From positions 1 through 64,000 of the forward strand of contig JAPJBO010000563.1 in NCBI GenBank assembly GCA_030068145.1: 64,000 bases of DNA, written 5' to 3'. The notes below the pieces were generated by a model that was not told the DNA's origin, did not search any database, and saw only the letters and a list, made by a program, of their open reading frames with translations. The translations under genes were made by a program, and so were the position numbers. Of this stretch, positions 48,230 through 58,373 are shown piece after piece (within the stretch, counting starts at the first letter, position 1; each line of letters opens with the position of its first letter). The DNA is from Diplonema papillatum (taxonomy: Eukaryota; Euglenozoa; Diplonemea; Diplonemida; Diplonemidae).

Positions 48230-48515
48230 GAGCTGGGGGACTGCAAGAACGTGCTCGGAATGGATATGTGCTCAACACCCGCGCTGGCCCTGTCTGCGCC
48301 GTGTTTCGGTCCTTTAAGCCACGGACACATAAGGCGGACCATCATCAGCGCGGAACCTGAGTGTCTGCAGACAGGACTGCGGTGTGAGTCTGGTTTGTCA
48401 GGCGGCTGTTCGTAGCTCGTCACAGCCAGGACCACCCGTGCTACTAAAGCACAGGCGAATCCGTCACGGGGAGAAGGCCCCTACAACCGTGTCTGAGCAA
48501 TCAGTTAAAAAAAAG
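48230..48515 (+). repeat. dispersed repeat E, copy 2
   Basis: GACTGCAAGAACGTGCTCGG through CCTACAACCGTGTCTGAGCA, almost identical to 22250-22510 and 56085-56330. Confidence 0.85.
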
Positions 48516-49300
48516 CGGAGCGTGGGGAGGGGCAAACGGGTTTTCGGCGGGAAACCCTGGGATTCGTGGTTCGGCAGGACCCAGCCTCTCGTGTGCGTTT
48601 GATGCTGCCATCAAAAGTCGCCTTCGAAGAAGTGTGAAAACGAGGGTTTGCCTGAGAGGCTTTCCGTGCTATTCTGCAGGTGCTTTGAGCTTTTTTGAGA
48701 GTTAAAGTTTTCGTGTCTAAAGGTTCGTACGTCTTTTTTAATTGCTGGTGTCAGCCGAAGCTGGTAGTGGAAAGCTTTGTTTGTGCGCACTTCCTTCAAA
48801 CCCGTTTTTTTTTTTTTTTTTTTTTTCGTTTTTTTTTCATCAAACGGGAGTGCGGATAGTACGCTGCCATCGATCGGCTTTTTATTCTTGACAAATTGCG
48901 TTTGTTAGAAACAAAAAAACAGGCGCTTCGTTTTGCTTGGGCTGTCGGTTTCCCACGTTGTCTTTACCCTGCGTCATTTTCGCGCCAACCGTTCTGATCG
49001 ACCCACCAAAACACGCTACATCGTTTTAGCCTGCGATACATTGAAGGGGGCGGTGCTTAGTAGTAGTAGTAGTAGTAGTATGTGTCGTCAGCATCGTGCT
49101 TGCAAATTCCCGCTCTGTATGTATATATGCCTAAATCATCCTACCTCCTCCCCACGTCTTACAAGTTGAGCAGGAGTTGCCCTGTAAACCGTACCGGTCC
49201 ATTGTTCGCACCATGGCTCTAAGTAGAGGTTTTGTGTTAACGTTAATGCATTGTTGGCACTAAAAATTAGTAGTTGGCAGCGTGCTACATGAAACTTACC
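48516..49300. other. no gene seen; simple repeats
   Basis: A T-run at 48807-48836, a shortened repeat J at 48984-49050 and an AGT microsatellite at 49057-49082. The T-run begins after CTTCAAACCCG. Nothing else was recognised. Confidence 0.5.
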
Positions 49301-49956
49301 AAAGCAGGGTGAGTCCCGCTAGTGCGCACAAACAAAAGAAAGCGCCATACTCATTGTTTGGCACCCTATAACAGTTTTGTTTTTGAGGTTTTGAAGGTAC
49401 GGCGTTTAGAGTCTCTTTGACCATTGAGGCCGGGAGTAGTGATGGGGGGCGAAATACACAGGGGGGGAAAGGGTGCAGTGCCGGGTGTAAAACGTTCAAG
49501 AAAACGTTTCCGGAGTTGGGGCTTGCACTTGAGATACGAAGTATCCGACGATCATGACCAAAGGTGATGGAAATGATGAAACGGAAGTTTCTTGTTCTTC
49601 GCGCGTGCTGCCGTTTTGTCTTTTCACTGTGCAACCGTTGCTCCGAAAATGTTCCCGTCAGTACAAAGAACACTAATAAAACGAAAGTAGATATTAAGCA
49701 TTTATTCGGCAAGCGGAATACTGTCAAAAAATAAACGAAATTTATCGTCACGCTCCTCAAGCCATTTCCACCAGAGGGAATTTATTTTTCCCAATAAAAA
49801 GGAGAGATAAGACGCATTTTGCGGTTGTATTGCTGTTCGAACCAACGCCCCCCGCATCGAAGCCGGTCCATCTCCTCCCGATTGACCACGAGGTATTGTA
49901 ATTTGGAGTTAGAACGCAGTCTGTAGCGATGGCCTGCATTAGTGCCTGGGCGACAG
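49301..49956. other. no gene seen; one block shared with 57.1 kb
   Basis: TGAAGGTACGGCGTTTAGAG..CTCTTTGACCATTGAGGC at about 49395 resembles TTTGAAGGACCGGTGTTTTT..TTGTTGACCATTGAGGCTGG at about 57172, possibly a strongly diverged F-type repeat. Open frames here lack coding bias. Confidence 0.4.
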
Positions 49957-50349
49957 CTACAGAGAACGCTGTGAACACTGTATGAACGCTCTAGAGGCTA
50001 TCAAAGACCGCTCAATACAGAAGACGACGGGTAGTTGTATTAAATGAGGATACCACAACCGAGCAGGCATCTCTTCTTGCGTACGTCCAGAGGAGAAGTT
50101 TGGTACCAGCAGTCCTATGGTGAGCAAGGAAGAAGCAGAAGGCAACAATGGGGTCATACAACTCATGGAAGGCCCACGGTGAAGCAAAGTCATCCCCGCA
50201 CCAACCTGCGGAGCTGCGAGGATACAACCTGCTGTCCTCTCATTGTCGACAAAGCCGACCTCCTCGTTGTCCAACACTTGTAGCCCAAATAGGAGAGAAT
50301 CGCTGAGGAAGATTTGAGGTGATGTGAGGACAAAGCTGACATCGGCCAC
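49957..50349 (-). CDS. possible exon, unknown
   Basis: A 130-codon frame from an ATG: MADVSFVLTSPQIFLSDSLL, FGLQVLDNEEVGFVDNERTA, GCILAAPQVGAGMTLLHRGP. It looks protein-like but has mixed third positions and no recognised domain. The reverse strand also holds open stretches. Confidence 0.25.
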   Translation of the reverse strand: MADVSFVLTSPQIFLSDSLLFGLQVLDNEEVGFVDNERTAGCILAAPQVGAGMTLLHRGPSMSCMTPLLPSASSLLTIGLLVPNFSSGRTQEEMPARLWYPHLIQLPVVFCIERSLIASRAFIQCSQRSL

Positions 50350-50375
50350 AAGGTGATTACCGGTACCTCATCAGG

Positions 50376-50478
50376 CAACTCTCAGCTCCAGGTGACACCG
50401 GTAGAAAGAGCACCGTGATACTATGACCGCGGCAGGCAACGCGACGCAACTCCAGGGTAGACGTGGACCGGCTTATCC
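50376..50478. mobile_element. degraded MITE family D
   Basis: CACCGTGATACTATGACCGC, GGCAGGCAACGCGACGCAAC and a right end TGGACCGGCTTA recall family D, but most of the middle is gone. Confidence 0.5.
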
Positions 50479-50479
50479 G

Positions 50480-50985
50480 CATCCAGTAGTTTCTTTTCCG
50501 GTCAAGAGTGCAGGTCGCTAGAGGATCCACAATTTTTACCCGCTTCCAGCAGCCCACTTTTCAAGAGGTGAAGTTCCCCGGAAGATCCGGAATTTTGAAT
50601 GCGCCGGGGTGACCTGCGTCGACAACTACCGTAAGTAATTGGAATAGTGTTGAACCGGGTAAACCCTGGCACACCCCCCAAACTGGGCCTGGGTGTCCCA
50701 GGTTTTCATCCAATTCGGCTTTTTTGTGCGGTCGACGAGGTTTTCTTTTTTTTTTCGGGATTTGCGTACTCTGCTCAATAATTAGCTCGCCCCACGGCAA
50801 GATGTGCCATCGGATCTACGAGTGATGGTGCTATGTGCTGCTAGCTGGTCCTACATCCCCCCAGGTTTTACCCGGTCTGTAGTTCAGCCGTTCCCGCTTT
50901 AGTCCAGTTCAGCATTATTCCAACTATGGTAAAACGTATAGCGGGGCAGCCCAGTGTGCAGGTGCGGGGGTTTTGTAGCCATTTT
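50480..50985. other. no recognisable feature
   Basis: No motif, rRNA or family repeat was found. TTTTACCCGGT..GTTCAGC..TTATTCCAA.TA at 50872-50932 recurs at 56985-57035, a short shared block. Confidence 0.4.
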
Positions 50986-50991
50986 TGCTAC

Positions 50992-51058
50992 CTGGTGCCT
51001 TCGGCGTTCGCCGTCACGTCGAATCAAAAACATATATTTGGGCAGCACGCCGCGCGAG
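50992..51058 (-). CDS. possible 67-base exon next to repeat F
   Basis: An acceptor ACATAAAAG at 51059 and a donor CAG/GTAGCA at 50992 bound an open frame SRGVLPKYMFLIRRDGERRR then HQ (phase 1 in, phase 0 out). Repeat F begins 12 bases away on the acceptor side. Too short to classify. Confidence 0.25.
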
Positions 51059-51069
51059 CTTTTATGTGG

Positions 51070-51152
51070 CCTTTTTAGAGTTAAAGTTCGCTTGAAATTC
51101 CGGGGGTTTAGGGTCTCCGTGTGACCGTTCATGAATGGGTTCTCTTAGAGCT
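51070..51152 (+). repeat. dispersed repeat F, long form
   Basis: CTTTTTAGAGTTAAAGTTCG, AAATTCCGGGGGTTTAGGGT and CTCCGTGTGACCGTTCATGA. Nearly the same as 37024-37100 and 59243-59320. Confidence 0.85.
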
Positions 51153-51285
51153 TTTTCGAGACTGGAGGTCCTATGAACATGCAATGTGAATAGCCTCTAT
51201 TCGAGCCAACCCGGCTTTTCTTCCTGAAAAAAGTGTATTGTTTTTGGAAAGAGCCGGGCAAGCTTTTTTTTTTCCTCACAGAAGG

Positions 51286-51352
51286 TATGCGGGTGGCAGA
51301 GTGACCGGGCGCCGGCCTTCAGGCCGGTGAGTCCGGGTTCGAACCCCGCCCA
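51286..51352 (+). tRNA. tRNA-like Pol III unit, probably a pseudogene
   Basis: TGGCAGAGTGACCGGGCG fits the A box (T-R-G-Y-N-N-A-R-N-N-G) and GGGTTCGAACCCC the B box with a T-stem. A T-run follows at 51357. Between them CCGGCCTTCAGGCCGG is a hairpin with an even-sized loop, so a normal seven-base anticodon loop cannot form, and the acceptor arms (near ATGCGGG and CCCGCCCAT) pair poorly. It resembles leucine-type tRNAs in the D arm. A tRNA-derived SINE head is an alternative. Confidence 0.4.
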
Positions 51353-51519
51353 TGACATTTTTCCGGTCGAAGATTGTTTTCGAGGTTTGTTGCGTTTCGG
51401 GGTCAAATGTGCCCGAAAATTGCGTTTTTGGCGGAGTTTCTCAGTATCTCGCGGTATTTGGGTCACCCCGGGAAACGGAGTCGGGCGGCCGAGCTTGCCA
51501 TCACAGGCCAAACTTGCTA

Positions 51520-51975
51520 CGAGAACCGAACTTTGCTTCACCAGAACTCAGCTTCGTGCGAACTTTGCTTCGTCCGAACTCAGCTGCGCCCGTACCAGAA
51601 TTTAGCATCGCCCGAACTTTGCTTCGCCAGAACTTAACTTCGCCCGAGCGTTGCTTCGCCCGAACTCAGCTGCGCCCGAACTTTGCTTCACCAGAACTTA
51701 GCTCCGCCCGAACTTTTGCTTCGCCGGGGGGCGGCGGGGGGGGCGCCCACCCGGGTACCAGCGCCAAACTTTTCCCGCACTCGGTGGGTCGGGGGGGTGT
51801 CCCCCCCCGGGTACGAGCACCGACCTTGGCTTCACCCGGACTTTACACCCTGGCCGAACTTCGCTTCGTGCCCGAACTGTTTTTTAGTACCAGCGCAGCC
51901 TGAGCGCTTAGCAACGCCCGAACTAAGCATCACTCGAACTTAGCTTCACCAGCATTGCCCGAACTTAGCTTCGCC
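51520..51975 (+). repeat. CGAACTTTGCTTCGCC minisatellite
   Basis: About 20 imperfect 20-23 base blocks of CGAACTTTGCTTCGCCAGAA and CGAACTCAGCTGCGCC, split at 51725-51840 by a G/C-rich insert with two related CCCGGGTACSAGC blocks. Confidence 0.88.
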
Positions 51976-52449
51976 CGAACTTTACTGTTCCCCGAACTTT
52001 AACTGCTGCCTCCAGTCTCGCCACGCGCCGGCCTTAGCGAGCGCACGTACTTGTTTTAGCCACATGCAATGTGTGAGGAAACTGAACCGCCCAAGTAGGA
52101 CCTTCTGATCATGATCATTTGCCAAATTTGCCACCTGAAACCACGTCCAGGATTTGGGCTCAGGGTAGTGCGGTCAACGAAAACTCTAGTTTCCCTTTCT
52201 ACTTTCTCCTACTCTCGCGGTGTACGGTTTGTGCCACCCCCCTGTCCAAAGTGCCTTGGTGTTCGCTTTTTGCATTGCTTGTTAGTTTTTTACTATATTT
52301 CATCAGTGGTTTTCCGCTTAGCCAACAAAACGAAATTGGCTAGCAAAAAAAAAATCACGTTCACAAAAAGAGGTCAAAAAATTCTCTCGACCGATCTTTT
52401 TGCATGGTGCTAGGAGGGTCGGCAGGTTGTGCACGGTGCACTAGTAAAA

Positions 52450-52610
52450 GTGAAAAAGGTGTTTTGACTAGTCATTTTACTAGTGAAAAAGCATGACTAG
52501 TGCACTAGTAAAAATGACTAGTGCACTAGTAAAAACACTAGTAAAAATGACTAGTGCACTAGTAAAAATGACTAGTGCACTAGTCAAAATGACTAGTGTC
52601 CTAGTAGAAA
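52450..52610. repeat. ACTAGT / TAGTGCACTA palindrome array
   Basis: Repeats of GACTAGTGCACTAGTAAAAA with variations; ACTAGTGCACTAGT is a perfect 14-base palindrome. The array is strand-symmetric in its core and A-rich on one side. Confidence 0.88.
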
Positions 52611-53080
52611 TCCACCTGTTCCGAACCGAAATCTGGGCTGGTTTGTAAATTTCAGAGGGTCCCACCGCACAACTGTACCCTACCGTTGCGCTTGCTACCG
52701 TGTTCGGAATAATGTTGGACCGGGAAAAAGTCGAAATACTTTTCAAAACCCCAAAACTTGGGCCAAAAGTCCAAAAAGGTTCCGGTCCAAGTATTTTACA
52801 GTAGGGTTCACGCTCAAAAGGAAGTTTAGAATCCGAAAGGAAGTTTAGAATCCGGGAATGCGATAGGATATGATACATGTGGTGTCTACAGTCAAGGGCG
52901 CGCCCAAGTCCGTCAACAGCGCCCTACAACTTGGAGAAGGTGCTACTTTAGCCAGACTCAAGGTGGCGAGTCGCTGAGCGTAGTCGGCACGCGGCATCGC
53001 CGGGCCTTACGGAGCAGGGCCAGCGGCATGCCGCGGAAGGACTCGACCTCGGCGAGCTCGCAGTGAAGCGAGCGTCGCTG
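52611..53080. other. no clear feature
   Basis: AAAACTTGGGCCAAAAGTCC and TCCAAAAAGGTTCCGGTCCA near 52750 resemble AAAAGTCCAAAAAGAAATTC near 53525, a loose shared block. The last 100 bases become GC-rich ahead of the EF-hand fragment and may be part of its exon. Confidence 0.4.
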
Positions 53081-53089
53081 AGTGAAGGC

Positions 53090-53244
53090 GACGTCCTGGC
53101 CGCCGAGTGGCGGACACGCGCGTTTTTGACGCGGTGGATGCCGACGACAGCGGGCTGCTGACGTTCAAGGAGTTGATCAAGTATAGCCGGTCCCGGACGT
53201 CGTGTTCCGGCACGTGGTCGGCGACGGGGGCAATCTCATGAGTC
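53090..53244 (+). CDS. EF-hand calcium-binding exon fragment
   Basis: The plus-strand frame reads TRVFDAVDADDSGLLTFKEL then IKYSRS. The 12-residue loop at 53138-53173 is D-A-D-D-S-G-L-L-T-F-K-E, a canonical EF-hand with ligands at positions 1, 3, 5 and 12 and glycine at 6, in an E-helix/F-helix context. It would bind calcium. Only one hand is visible; the frame ends in TGA at about 53241. Preceding GC-rich sequence (52985-53090) could hold more of the protein in another frame. A partial gene, an exon of a larger protein or a dead copy are all possible. Confidence 0.6.
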
Positions 53245-54868
53245 GCCCCCGCCATGCTCACCCGAGCTGCTTGTCTACGCGACCCAGGCTATGCCCATAG
53301 TCATGATCGTGCACCACGGGTTTTAAGGACAAACAGAAACTAAAGGTAACCAATTTGGACGCGTTTCGGCCCGGAATTCGGGAAGCTTTGAAATGTTCGT
53401 ACATTCTGCCGGTCCCATCATTTGTGTAACGGAAACACGAAACGAGTGCAAAAGCTGCTTGGGTCAGACTTCAAAATACCGCCAAAAAGTGAAAATCCCA
53501 GGGAAAAGTCCAAAACTTTCAGAACCTGCAAAAAGTCCAAAAAGAAATTCTGGTCCAAAGAAATTCCGGTCCAATGATTTTCCGAACGCAGTTCCCAACG
53601 CGATTCCTTACTGTGCGATAGACGAAAGCTGGGGGTCAGTTGTCTGCCACGAGCGTCATTCAGCAAAGCCAGTTCTGCAGGAATAAGTCACGATTACTCG
53701 TCGGTTTGTGTTTTGCGGCTGAACATGCAGACTGTGGTCCCTTTTTTGGTGGGCCGCCCACCCCCACTCTTCCCCCACAGGAATCGGGCTGAGTATTGAG
53801 TTCTGTAAAGTGCAAGTGCCATGAAGGCAGGCGAGCACCACGGCTGAGTACGGGGAGTTTCTGGGAATTTGTTGCCTACTAGGAGTGTTATACAGCTTGC
53901 CTGCCTCATGCTCTTCCGCACATACTACTAGTCGCTCCCAATGCCCGATAGACAGTGCGTTGTGAGTTCAAGCTACTCCGAGGCGGTGATTTATATCGTC
54001 GTATGTGAACAACCGAAGATGCGAAAGAAGCTGTTTCCACAAAAAGTACACCGGCTACGCGATTCACCGTGCGGTAGACCCGACGAGTAGAAACCAGAAC
54101 CTGCTGGTGTCCCACCCGACGAAAGCTTAATGGTCGTCTGCACGTCCCGAAAAGACAAAGAAACGTGACTTCCAGGCATTCGAAATGCCCGGACAAAGCA
54201 CCACGACGTGTTGACTGGCACACAACGCGCGCGCCACAGGCTACAAGAATGGTTTTCCGCGGCGGCGTGAAAGAGGAAGTCTCCAAGCACGCAATGAGAG
54301 AGTGCCTCCAACACTAGAAAGCGGAGCACATAGCAGTGAGCAACTATTTGTGGAATGTGCACAACACAAAGCCTTGCATGCAAACAGTTCGCAGGCGGAC
54401 AAAGCCAGCACCTGTTGCACATTCATGTTGGGAAGCTCGGCAAGAAGACCTGCCGACCATCTCTCGTTTCTTCGTGGGTTTTAGGGAACCCACGAACTAC
54501 TGTAAATGCACTGTGTCCGGTGCGATGCCAAGGCGATAGGAGCGCCATGAGCGACAAGCCGAATCTACGGACGAGAGTTTGAATGTGGTCGGAAGCCCGC
54601 ATTATCCAGTGTCTGAGACCTGTCACGACATGTCTCTGACCTCACCGTAGGGATAGCACTGTCGTTTGCACTATGTTTGCTAAGCCATACAAGCTCAGGA
54701 ACTTTCCAAGAAACCAACCAAAAACCCTCGCAACTCTGCCTGTCTCTCGCGAAAACTGGGGTTGCCCAGGTGGTTTGTGGTGTCTGGCACCGGTGATCAC
54801 GGTAGTGCCGTAAAACCCCTCGAAAACTCTCGAAACACCCAGGATTTGGGTCCAGGTTAGGTGGGTCG
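53245..54868. other. no recognisable gene
   Basis: Open frames on both strands around 53.7-54.6 kb lack domains and codon bias. TAGTCGCTCCCAATGCCCG to CGTTTCTTTGTCTTTTCGGG might be remnants of an old element, but nothing could be named. Confidence 0.35.
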
Positions 54869-54869
54869 C

Positions 54870-55165
54870 GTAATCCTGGTTCTAAGTGGGCCACTTCTGG
54901 TAAGCAGGACTGGCGACGCGGGATGAACCGAGAGCTGACTTAAAGTGTCCGAGTGATCGCTCATCAGATCCCACAAAGGGTGTCGGTTCATCTTGACAGC
55001 AGGACAACCGAGAGCTGACTTAAGGTGTCCGAGTGATCGCTCATTAGATCCCACAAAGGGTGCCGGTTCATCTTGACAGCAGGACGGTGGCCATGGAAGT
55101 CGGCGTCCGATAATGAGTGGGCAACAACTCACCTGCCGAATGCACCGGTCCGAGCACAGTCCCAG
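54870..55165 (+). pseudogene. 28S rRNA fragment 5, with an 80-base duplication
   Basis: CTAAGTGGGCCACTTCTGGT, AAGCAGGACTGGCGACGCGG, GATGAACCGAGAGCTGACTT, GACAGCAGGACGGTGGCCAT, GGAAGTCGGCGTCCG and CAACAACTCACCTGCCGAAT follow LSU rRNA order on the plus strand. Bases 54926-55005 are repeated in tandem at 55006-55085, which no functional LSU would carry. Confidence 0.9.
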
Positions 55166-55322
55166 TGGGAGACATGTCTTGCACACCTGCCAATGAAATC
55201 CACACCCGTACGGTCGTTTGTTGCCGCTTTACTTTTCCAATCAAGGAAATACGGCGGTTGTTCACTAGCAGGGGCGGGGGAGATGGCCTTCTTCAAGTTT
55301 TCGGAAATGGTCGGGGGGGAAA

Positions 55323-55440
55323 GTATGGATATCCCAACACTTGAAATTTTGTGTCCCTTATATCCCAGTGGGATCGCCTTGGGCAAGGCAATCTCATTGG
55401 GATATAAGGGAACAAAACATTCGAGTGTTGGGATATGAGG
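55323..55440. repeat. long hairpin with 50-base arms
   Basis: GATATCCCAACACTTGAAAT, TTGTGTCCCTTATATCCCAG and TGGGATCGCCTTG on the left pair with AAGGCAATCTCATTGGGATA, TAAGGGAACAAAACATTCGA and GTGTTGGGATAT on the right, with a loop of about four bases and some mismatches. Two further direct GGGATATAAGGGAA-type copies follow to 55505. Confidence 0.88.
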
Positions 55441-55514
55441 GAACGAAATTGGTTGCCCCGTTGGGATATAAGGGAATAAAAAATTTGAAGCGGTGGGACA
55501 TAAGGGAAATTCGC

Positions 55515-55915
55515 CCGTAGTTTAATGTTTAGGCAGGACACAGCCTCTCGTGCATGTTTGATGCTAGCATCAAGTCTTCTTCGAAATAAATGGAAAATAG
55601 AAATGGGAAATGGGTGAAAGGGTCGCAGGGAGTGTAGGACTCCACAGGTAGGGTATGAAACCTTGAGGTACTAGTCCTCTTTATTCTTTTTCACTGCGGT
55701 GTTTGTGTGCACCTCGTCTTCGTCTCGGGTTTCGCTCGTGAACGCAGACCAATCCAGAGTTAGAGCTGGGTCCTTTGAACGGGGACTTTCGGTCCACTTC
55801 CGTGCTATCACAACTTTCTGGTGGGGGGAAAAATCTTAGTTTATTGTTTAGGCAGAGCACTGCCTCTCATGCATGGTTGATGCTAGCATCAAGTCTTCTT
55901 CGGGGGAAGTTTAAC
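55515..55915 (+). repeat. TTTAGGCAG..TTGATGCTAGCATCAA repeat (two copies) around repeat H
   Basis: TAGTTTAATGTTTAGGCAGG and TGATGCTAGCATCAAGTCTT at 55520-55585, and again at 55833-55905; also at 31470-31540. TTGATGCTAGCATCAA is a perfect 16-base palindrome. Repeat H copy 2 (55646-55812) lies between them. The first half is the likely source of modules in the 33-kb satellite. Confidence 0.8.
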
Positions 55916-56084
55916 GCGTTTTAAGTGTAGTGCTGCTTCTTGCCCCGTCTCTTCGCCATCAATGGCCGTTTTCTGACGGGACAACGCAGAGGGTTGGTTG
56001 TTCTTTGTTTGAGCAACTACAAACTTATTAGTATCAACAATGCTTCGCCACATGGTGTGCTTCAGCACCGGGTGGATTGCAAGA

Positions 56085-56345
56085 GAGTGCTTGGAATGGG
56101 TATGTGCTCAACATCGCACTGGTCCCGTCTGCGCCGTGTTTCGGTCCTTTAAGCCACGGACACATAAGGCGGGCCATCATCAGCGCGGAACCTGAGTGTC
56201 TGCAGACAGGACTGCGGTGTGAGTCTGGTTTGTCGGGCGGCTGTTCGTAGCTCGTCACAGCCAGGACCACCCGTGCTACTAAAGCACAGGCGAATCCGTC
56301 GCGGGGAGAAGGCCCCTACAACCGTGTCTGAGCAATCAGTTGAAA
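56085..56345 (+). repeat. dispersed repeat E, copy 3
   Basis: GATTGCAAGAGAGTGCTTGG through CAACCGTGTCTGAGCAATCA, with only scattered differences from the other copies. A downstream block (GACTCGCTAGGCA..CACTGACTTGTCTTCTTTTT) is also shared with 22551-22595. Confidence 0.85.
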
Positions 56346-56687
56346 ACCTCAGGGCCCCCGCTCTGGTTGTGAGAGCGACTCGCTAGGCAGCACTGACTTG
56401 TCTTCTTTTTACGGTGGCAATCTGCAACGTAAACTCCGCACAGTGGACATGGGGTTGCCGTGTGCAGCACCAATAGTTGAAGTACCAAAAGGAAAAAGAG
56501 TACGAGGAAGTCATCGTGCGTGCTGAGGGCAGCAAGTTCAGCACAGGGTGGTCGTTGTTATTGGTGCTGGTTATGAGGGATAAGGAAAAGGTAAGAAATC
56601 TTTTGCGGTGGCCTCCGCCGGTCTGGTAGTTCGTGCTACTTCCGTCAGGATAGGGAGTGTTCTTGGGCTCCTTTTTCTCTTGTAAGC
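56346..56687. other. no recognisable feature
   Basis: No motif or repeat family was seen beyond the short block shared with 22.55 kb at the left edge. Confidence 0.35.
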
Positions 56688-56815
56688 ACCTGCTTTGTAG
56701 GAAATGCTTGGGGAGACTGCCAGTTGCGATAGATCAAAGGAGGTAAACGTGCTGTAGCCCACACGAAACACAGGTAAATCTGGGTTTAGTGGCGGGCGTA
56801 AGCGTTCAACAAAAC
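56688..56815 (-). mobile_element. SINE-like repeat A, reversed
   Basis: Reverse complement of the 3' part of family A, beginning TTGTAAGCACCTGCTTTGTA and running to GGCGGGCGTAAGCGTTCAAC. Confidence 0.85.
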
Positions 56816-57345
56816 CGTTTCCGACTTTGCGTATTGCAGAACATCGCGACCTTGGTGCTTGCCCGCGCCTTGGGGTGCTCAATACTCAGCTCGACCCATG
56901 GATGCCGCTGTCGAAGGAGGCCGCAGGATCACCACTGGTGCAGTCGCGCCGGTGACTACCTATCAGACCCCCCCTGGTGACCCAGGTTTTACCCGTTTCA
57001 GCTTTATTCCAGTTCAACATTATTCCAAATACAGTATGCCAAGCCAAACTAACTTCTTAGCCAGTTTGTGTGTGTCCACTCTGCAACTTTGTCCTCCGTC
57101 TCTTGCACTCTATATAGTATCCGTTCGCGGATGCGCTTCAATACAGCTTTGTTGCCGTTTGTGTTTTTGACGTTTGAAGGACCGGTGTTTTTGAGTCTCT
57201 TGTTGACCATTGAGGCTGGGAGTCGGGTAGTGGAAGGAAGTGTAGGCATATTTGCGCACTTTAACTTTGGCTGACCAAGTCCGTGACACCAAGAACCAAT
57301 CCGCTCAGTAGTTGTTTTTTTTAGACTGTTTCTTGTAGTAAGCGG

Positions 57346-57378
<33 letters not shown>

Positions 57379-57675
57379 AGCCCAGGCTATGAGCTTCATT
57401 TTTCCTCAGTTTTCCAAAATCCGTCTCAATAGCCAATTTGCTTTTCCCGCTCTGAAATCGAAGCCTTTGTTTGTTTAGGCCACCCGAACCTTCCAAAGGG
57501 GGGGCCCGCCCCCCGGCAAACGGTACGGTACATTCAGGTGGAGAAAGGGTTTGCGCTTCTCAGTCCGTTTGTCGCGTAAGACATACGACCAACGTACTGG
57601 TGGCACTGTTTGCCATCTGTGTGACCCTCGCCCCGCTCCCCCTGGTGCGAACTCCTGAAGCCACCAGCCCATTTC
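56816..57675. other. no gene called; long T-run
   Basis: A T-run of over 25 bases at 57350-57374 is the main landmark. Both strands of 57470-57700 are open, but neither shows a domain. The 57150-57270 block resembles 49395. Confidence 0.4.
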
Positions 57676-57679
57676 AAAT

Positions 57680-57962
57680 TCATCCACCACTCAGATAGTG
57701 TGTGCTGGGGTAAATCATCGGCACGAGTAGATGCAGACCGGAGATCACACGGAACAAGGCACTTGTGTCAACTCGGAGAGAATCTGTCAAGAATTCTGGG
57801 CTGCTTCTGAGCCTCGACTCTCCCACTCGGCTCAGCACCGGCGGCAGCCCCAAACTTCTGCCAGTCAGCCCACCATGCCCAGCGACCCACCGATGGCCAG
57901 CCCCTGACCGCCAGCCAGCTTCCTGGCACAGCTGGCCTAACCCACGCCTCCACCGGACCCCG
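57680..57962 (-). CDS. possible exon next to repeat F, unknown
   Basis: A minus-strand frame open from about 57962 to a stop at 57680: LGLPPVLSRVGESRLRSSPE, FLTDSLRVDTSALFRVISGL and HLLVPMIYPS. Repeat F (57965) supplies an AAAAAG acceptor-like border. The upstream half is G/W/R-rich and less convincing. No family was recognised. Confidence 0.25.
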
Positions 57963-57964
57963 AC

Positions 57965-58035
57965 GACCTTTTTAGAGTGCAAGTTCGCGCGCCTAGGGAT
58001 CCGGGGTTTTATAGTCTCCGGGTGACCGTAGTTTT
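57965..58035 (+). repeat. dispersed repeat F
   Basis: TTTTTAGAGTGCAAGTTCGC, GGGATCCGGGGTTTTATAGT and CTCCGGGTGACCGTAG. A 5' piece alone (CTTTTTAGAGTGAATGTTCG) is at 58314. Confidence 0.8.
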
Positions 58036-58139
58036 TCATCGAAGGTCGTTTTTTTGCACTTTTTTCTTTTTTATTTTTTGCGCTGCCCGGATTTCCATAT
58101 TCCGTCAGCTGACGGAATTTGGAATGGGAAGCTAATGCC

Positions 58140-58250
58140 CTGAATAAGCCTCTGCTTTGTAGGAAATACTTGAGGAGGCTGCCAGCTGCAAAAAGATCAT
58201 CTAGCCTCCTTCGAATTAAGCACAAGGCAGCCCCTCGAGTATTTTTTTCT
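58140..58250 (-). mobile_element. SINE-like repeat A, reversed, middle deleted
   Basis: CTGCTTTGTAGGAAATACTT, GAGGAGGCTGCCAG then CTAGCCTCCTTCGAATTAAG and CCTCGAGTATTTTT: the 3' end and the 5' end of A are present in reverse with the central part missing. Confidence 0.8.
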
Positions 58251-58373
58251 GAAAGTGGAGGACGTATTACCGACAATCAGCCGAGGTTGATGCGCAGGCC
58301 GGTGGCTTTCGACCTTTTTAGAGTGAATGTTCGCTTTTTTTGTGTTGTTGTAATTATTTTTTGTCTTTCTGTG

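Noticed and set aside
48805-48836. PolyA tail of a reversed retrogene
   Set aside because: The T-run has no gene-like sequence beside it and no target duplication was visible.
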